Below, piece after piece: positions 5,994 through 8,010 of a stretch of 8,010 nt of DNA. Every line of letters begins with the position of its first letter. Position 1 is the first letter of the stretch. The DNA comes from Sphingomonadaceae bacterium (GTDB lineage: Bacteria; Pseudomonadota; Alphaproteobacteria; Sphingomonadales; Sphingomonadaceae). The DNA lies in NCBI GenBank assembly GCA_023384025.1, contig JAHDXX010000014.1, positions 16,811 to 24,820 of the forward strand, written 5' to 3'. The notes below the pieces were generated by a model. It saw nothing but the letters and a program-made list of their open reading frames with translations, was not told where the DNA came from and did no database searches. Made by a program: the position numbers and the translations under genes.

Positions 5994-6847
5994 TTGCCCA
6001 GAACCCGTCGTGCGCGGGCCAGCTGCGCGCGGTCGATGATCCGTCCGTCCAGCGACAGCATGTTGGCAGAGGGCGATTCCTCGAACAGCGTGACGATCCT
6101 GCCCGCGACTTCGAGTTCCGCTTCGGTCGGGGCAAAGCGGGTGTTGATTTCCGCCAGTTGTGCCGGGTGGAGCGCGGCCATGGCATCGAACCCGTCGCGC
6201 CGGGCAAGGGCACAGGCGCGGGCAAAGGCTTCGCTGTCACGCCACACCGGGCACGGCGCCTCGAGCGCGAGCGCGCCCAGCGCCGCCGCCACCAGCACGA
6301 TCAGCGCCCGCACTTCCGCGAGCGGCCCGGGCCAGCCGCCCTTGCCTGGCGCGGCGGCCCAGCCGATATCGCGCGCGAGCATGGCCGGATCCCAGGTGAC
6401 ACCGGAGACCCGCGGATGCGGATCGAGCGCCATCCGCTCCGTCGCCAGTGCACCTCTCGCGGTTGCCCCCAGCTCCAGCATCAGCGGCAGCGAATTCAGC
6501 GCCATGCCGTGACGCTGCTCCAACTCGTAGATCTCGCTGCCGAGCCTCCGCACGTCGTCCGGGTTCTCGACACCGGTCATGATGACGCCGTCAGGGCGGG
6601 CTGACATGACGGCCGCAAGGTCCTCGCGCCACTGCGGGGCATTGACCGGCCTGATCCTCACCCACCGGGCAAATCTTGCGCCCGTCGAGCGCTGGTGCGC
6701 GAGCCAGCTGGTCGCCTGCTCGCGCGCTTCCTGGCTTGGTTCACTGCCTTCGGAATGAAAGTCGATCACCATCACGTCGGCCGGCAGGTCTGCCGCCTTG
6801 GCAAGGCGGGCCGTGTTGCCGGCCGGAATGAAAAGCCAGGATTGCAT
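5990..6847 (-). CDS. divergent CitE-like (HpcH/HpaI aldolase/citrate lyase beta) family protein
   Basis: A 285-aa TIM-barrel protein of the CitE-like lyase family, whose members cleave or form CoA-linked hydroxyacids using Mg2+. Family landmarks are the start QSWLFIPAGNTARLAKA (CitE-type SWLFVPG), RIRPVN (65-70, the conserved arginine segment), GVENPDDV (92-99), GATARG (127-132), APCPVWRD (197-204), GFDAMAALHPAQL (219-231) and a C-terminal LSLDGRIIDRAQLARA. Several usual active-site positions differ: LDLEDSV reads IDFHSEG (28-34), IETARG reads GATARG, and the GxEDLAADLG segment reads WDPAMLARDIG (152-162), so both normal metal-ligand acids appear absent. It may be a pseudoenzyme or have altered chemistry. 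ATG at 6845-6847 is chosen because GAGGA (6856-6860) lies 8 nt upstream; a 62-residue longer reading would overlap the upstream ene-reductase gene. That gene ends 11 nt upstream, implying an operon. Confidence 0.85.
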   Translation of the reverse strand: MQSWLFIPAGNTARLAKAADLPADVMVIDFHSEGSEPSQEAREQATSWLAHQRSTGARFARWVRIRPVNAPQWREDLAAVMSARPDGVIMTGVENPDDVRRLGSEIYELEQRHGMALNSLPLMLELGATARGALATERMALDPHPRVSGVTWDPAMLARDIGWAAAPGKGGWPGPLAEVRALIVLVAAALGALALEAPCPVWRDSEAFARACALARRDGFDAMAALHPAQLAEINTRFAPTEAELEVAGRIVTLFEESPSANMLSLDGRIIDRAQLARARRVLGN

Positions 6848-6855
6848 TGCAGCTG

Positions 6856-6861
6856 TCCTCA
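6856..6861 (-). promoter_or_regulatory. ribosome binding site fused to the upstream stop codon
   Basis: On the minus strand TGAGGA contains the ene-reductase stop TGA (6859-6861) and the GAGGA Shine-Dalgarno of the CitE-like gene, 8 nt before its ATG. Ribosomes ending the first gene stop on the initiation site of the second, which suggests translational coupling and fixes the second start at 6847. Confidence 0.7.
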
Positions 6862-7965
6862 GGCGCCTGCCGCCGCTTCCTCCAGCGTGGGATAGTCGAT
6901 GTAACCGGCCGGGCCGGGCAGGTACCAGCTGTGCGGGACATTGACGTTGGGCGCAAAGGGTGCCCCCTGCGCGATCCGCCGCTCGAGATCGGGGTTGGAA
7001 ATATAGGGCCGCCCGAAGCTCACCGCATCGCACTTGCCGCTGGCGACATCTTCCTCCGCCTGAGCCGCATCATAGTCGCTGTTGAGCACCAGCGCGCCGG
7101 AATAGATCGAGCGGATCAGCGCGTTCTGCTTGGGCACGTCGGTCCGCCCGAAGGTGCCTTCCGGCCCCGGCTCGCGCAGTTCGACAAACGCGAGGCCCAG
7201 CTCCTCGCACACCCGGGCCGCCGCACCGAAGGTTGCCGCCGGATTGCTGTCGTCGCATCCTTGCGTCTCGCCGTTGGGCGACAGGCGCACACCGACCCGG
7301 TCAGCACCCCACACGCCGATCAGCGCTTCGAGCACTTCGCGCAGGAAGCGGGTGCGGTTCTCGGGCGAGCCGCCATAGCGGTCGGTGCGCAGGTTAGTGC
7401 TTTCGCGCAGGAACTGGTCGACCAGATAGCCATTGGCGCCGTGCAGCTGAACCCCGTCGAACCCGGCGGCCTTGGCGTTGGCGGCAGCTTTCCGGTAGTC
7501 GTCGACTACACGGGCAACTTCGTCGGTCTCCAGCGCGCGGGCCTGTTCGTGGGGCTTGCGCCCGGTGGGGGTGTGGGCATGATCAGGCGCAGTGGTGGCG
7601 CTGGCCGAGACGCCCGGTTGCCCGCCAAGGAAATCGGGGTGCACGATCCGGCCCATGTGCCACAGCTGCAGCACGATCAGGCCGCCTTCCTCATGCACGG
7701 CCTTGGTGGTCAGCTTCCAGCCTTCGACCTGTTCCTCGCTCCAGATGCCGGGGGCGGCGGGCCAGCCGAGCCCTTCCACGCTGATCCCGGTCGCTTCGCT
7801 GATGATCAGCCCCGCGCCCGCGCGCTGGCGATAGTAGGTCGCCATCATCTCGTTCGGCACGAAATTCGGCTGGGTCGCCCGGCCGCGGGTGAGCGGGGCC
7901 ATGAAAATGCGGTTGCGCGCTTCGAGTGCGCCCATGGTCAGCGGTTGGAACAGCGTTTCGTGCAC
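6859..7965 (-). CDS. Old Yellow Enzyme-family alkene reductase (NemA/XenB-like)
   Basis: FMN-dependent NAD(P)H oxidoreductase of 368 aa, normal length, that reduces activated C=C bonds of enals, enones, maleimides and, in relatives, nitro compounds. Visible features in barrel order: NRIFMAPLTRGRA (18-30) with Thr26, as in classical OYEs rather than the Cys of YqjM-type; YYRQRAGAGLIISEAT (44-59); QLWHMGRI (100-107) with Gln100; the substrate-binding pair His175 and Asn178 in QLHGANGYLVDQFL; TDRYGGSPENR (194-204); GVRLSP with FMN-contact Arg227; and the FMN-phosphate segment SFGRPYISNPDL (316-327). The C-terminus GYIDYPTLEEA matches NemA-like proteins. The start is GTG at 7963-7965 (VHETLFQPL read as MHETLFQPL), with AAAGGGGG 10 nt upstream; no suitable ATG precedes it. 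The CitE-like gene follows 11 nt after its stop. No nemR-like regulator is in the window. The physiological substrate is unknown. Confidence 0.96.
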   Translation of the reverse strand: MHETLFQPLTMGALEARNRIFMAPLTRGRATQPNFVPNEMMATYYRQRAGAGLIISEATGISVEGLGWPAAPGIWSEEQVEGWKLTTKAVHEEGGLIVLQLWHMGRIVHPDFLGGQPGVSASATTAPDHAHTPTGRKPHEQARALETDEVARVVDDYRKAAANAKAAGFDGVQLHGANGYLVDQFLRESTNLRTDRYGGSPENRTRFLREVLEALIGVWGADRVGVRLSPNGETQGCDDSNPAATFGAAARVCEELGLAFVELREPGPEGTFGRTDVPKQNALIRSIYSGALVLNSDYDAAQAEEDVASGKCDAVSFGRPYISNPDLERRIAQGAPFAPNVNVPHSWYLPGPAGYIDYPTLEEAAAGA

Positions 7966-7975
7966 GATGGTTGTG

Positions 7976-7983
7976 CCCCCTTT
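7976..7983 (-). promoter_or_regulatory. ribosome binding site for the GTG start of the ene-reductase
   Basis: On the minus strand AAAGGGGG lies 10 nt before GTG 7963-7965 and supports this non-ATG start. The remaining bases up to 8010 hold no promoter I can call; an eight-base palindrome GCAATTGC sits at the very edge (8003-8010). Confidence 0.5.
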
Positions 7984-8010
7984 GCGATAAGATCGGTGAT
8001 TGGCAATTGC

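Noticed and set aside
5990..6847. Calling the lyase-like gene citE or mcl
   Set aside because: The expected metal-ligand and LDLEDSV positions are altered, so a specific citrate or malyl-CoA lyase name is not supported.
6848..7033. A 62-residue N-terminal extension of the CitE-like protein
   Set aside because: It would read through the 3' end of the ene-reductase in another frame, has no family similarity, and a good ribosome site supports the ATG at 6847.

Overview
The window reads as a compact, GC-rich chromosomal segment of an alphaproteobacterium, most likely a sphingomonad such as the Erythrobacter/Altererythrobacter/Novosphingobium group. This is inferred from the strong G/C bias at third codon positions, the Fiu-like TonB-dependent receptor with a V-V-T-G TonB-box region, and a small lipoprotein with an ISDDMIPLEQL core that I associate from memory with sphingomonads. 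Eight intact genes and one edge-truncated gene fill almost all of it. No gap without a gene exceeds 300 bases. I see no tRNA, rRNA, CRISPR array, insertion sequence or phage gene.

Layout. 1-1503 (minus) is the N-terminal two thirds of a TonB-dependent siderophore receptor. Its leader (about 1504-1570) carries two Fur-box-like palindromes 34 bp apart over a probable promoter. 1646-1990 (plus) is a short ArsC-family reductase. It converges on an MFS exporter at 1987-3336 (minus), and the two stop codons overlap. 3452-4078 (plus) is a PmtA-like phospholipid N-methyltransferase, probably with a TTG start. It converges on 4100-4942 (minus), a multi-pass membrane protein resembling the membrane domain of glycerophosphodiester phosphodiesterases. 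5010-5660 (plus) is lipB (octanoyltransferase), followed 3 bp later by a small lipoprotein gene (5664-5978). That pair converges on a minus-strand pair transcribed from the right: an Old Yellow Enzyme-family alkene reductase (6859-7965), then a divergent CitE/HpcH-HpaI-like protein (5990-6847) that appears to lack the usual metal-binding acids.

How the genes relate. Most are housekeeping or accessory single genes in alternating orientation. Two tight same-strand units exist: lipB with the lipoprotein, and the ene-reductase with the CitE-like protein. The first region is an iron-uptake locus under probable Fur control. The centre holds two envelope-related genes, for lipid methylation and a membrane protein. 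Two of the three convergent junctions carry perfect inverted repeats whose arms contain both stop codons, which suggests compact bidirectional terminators.

No clearly new multi-gene system is visible. The most unusual content is the OYE/CitE-like pair with its degenerate lyase active site, the stop-codon-embedded inverted repeats, and the uncharacterised lipoprotein attached to lipB.
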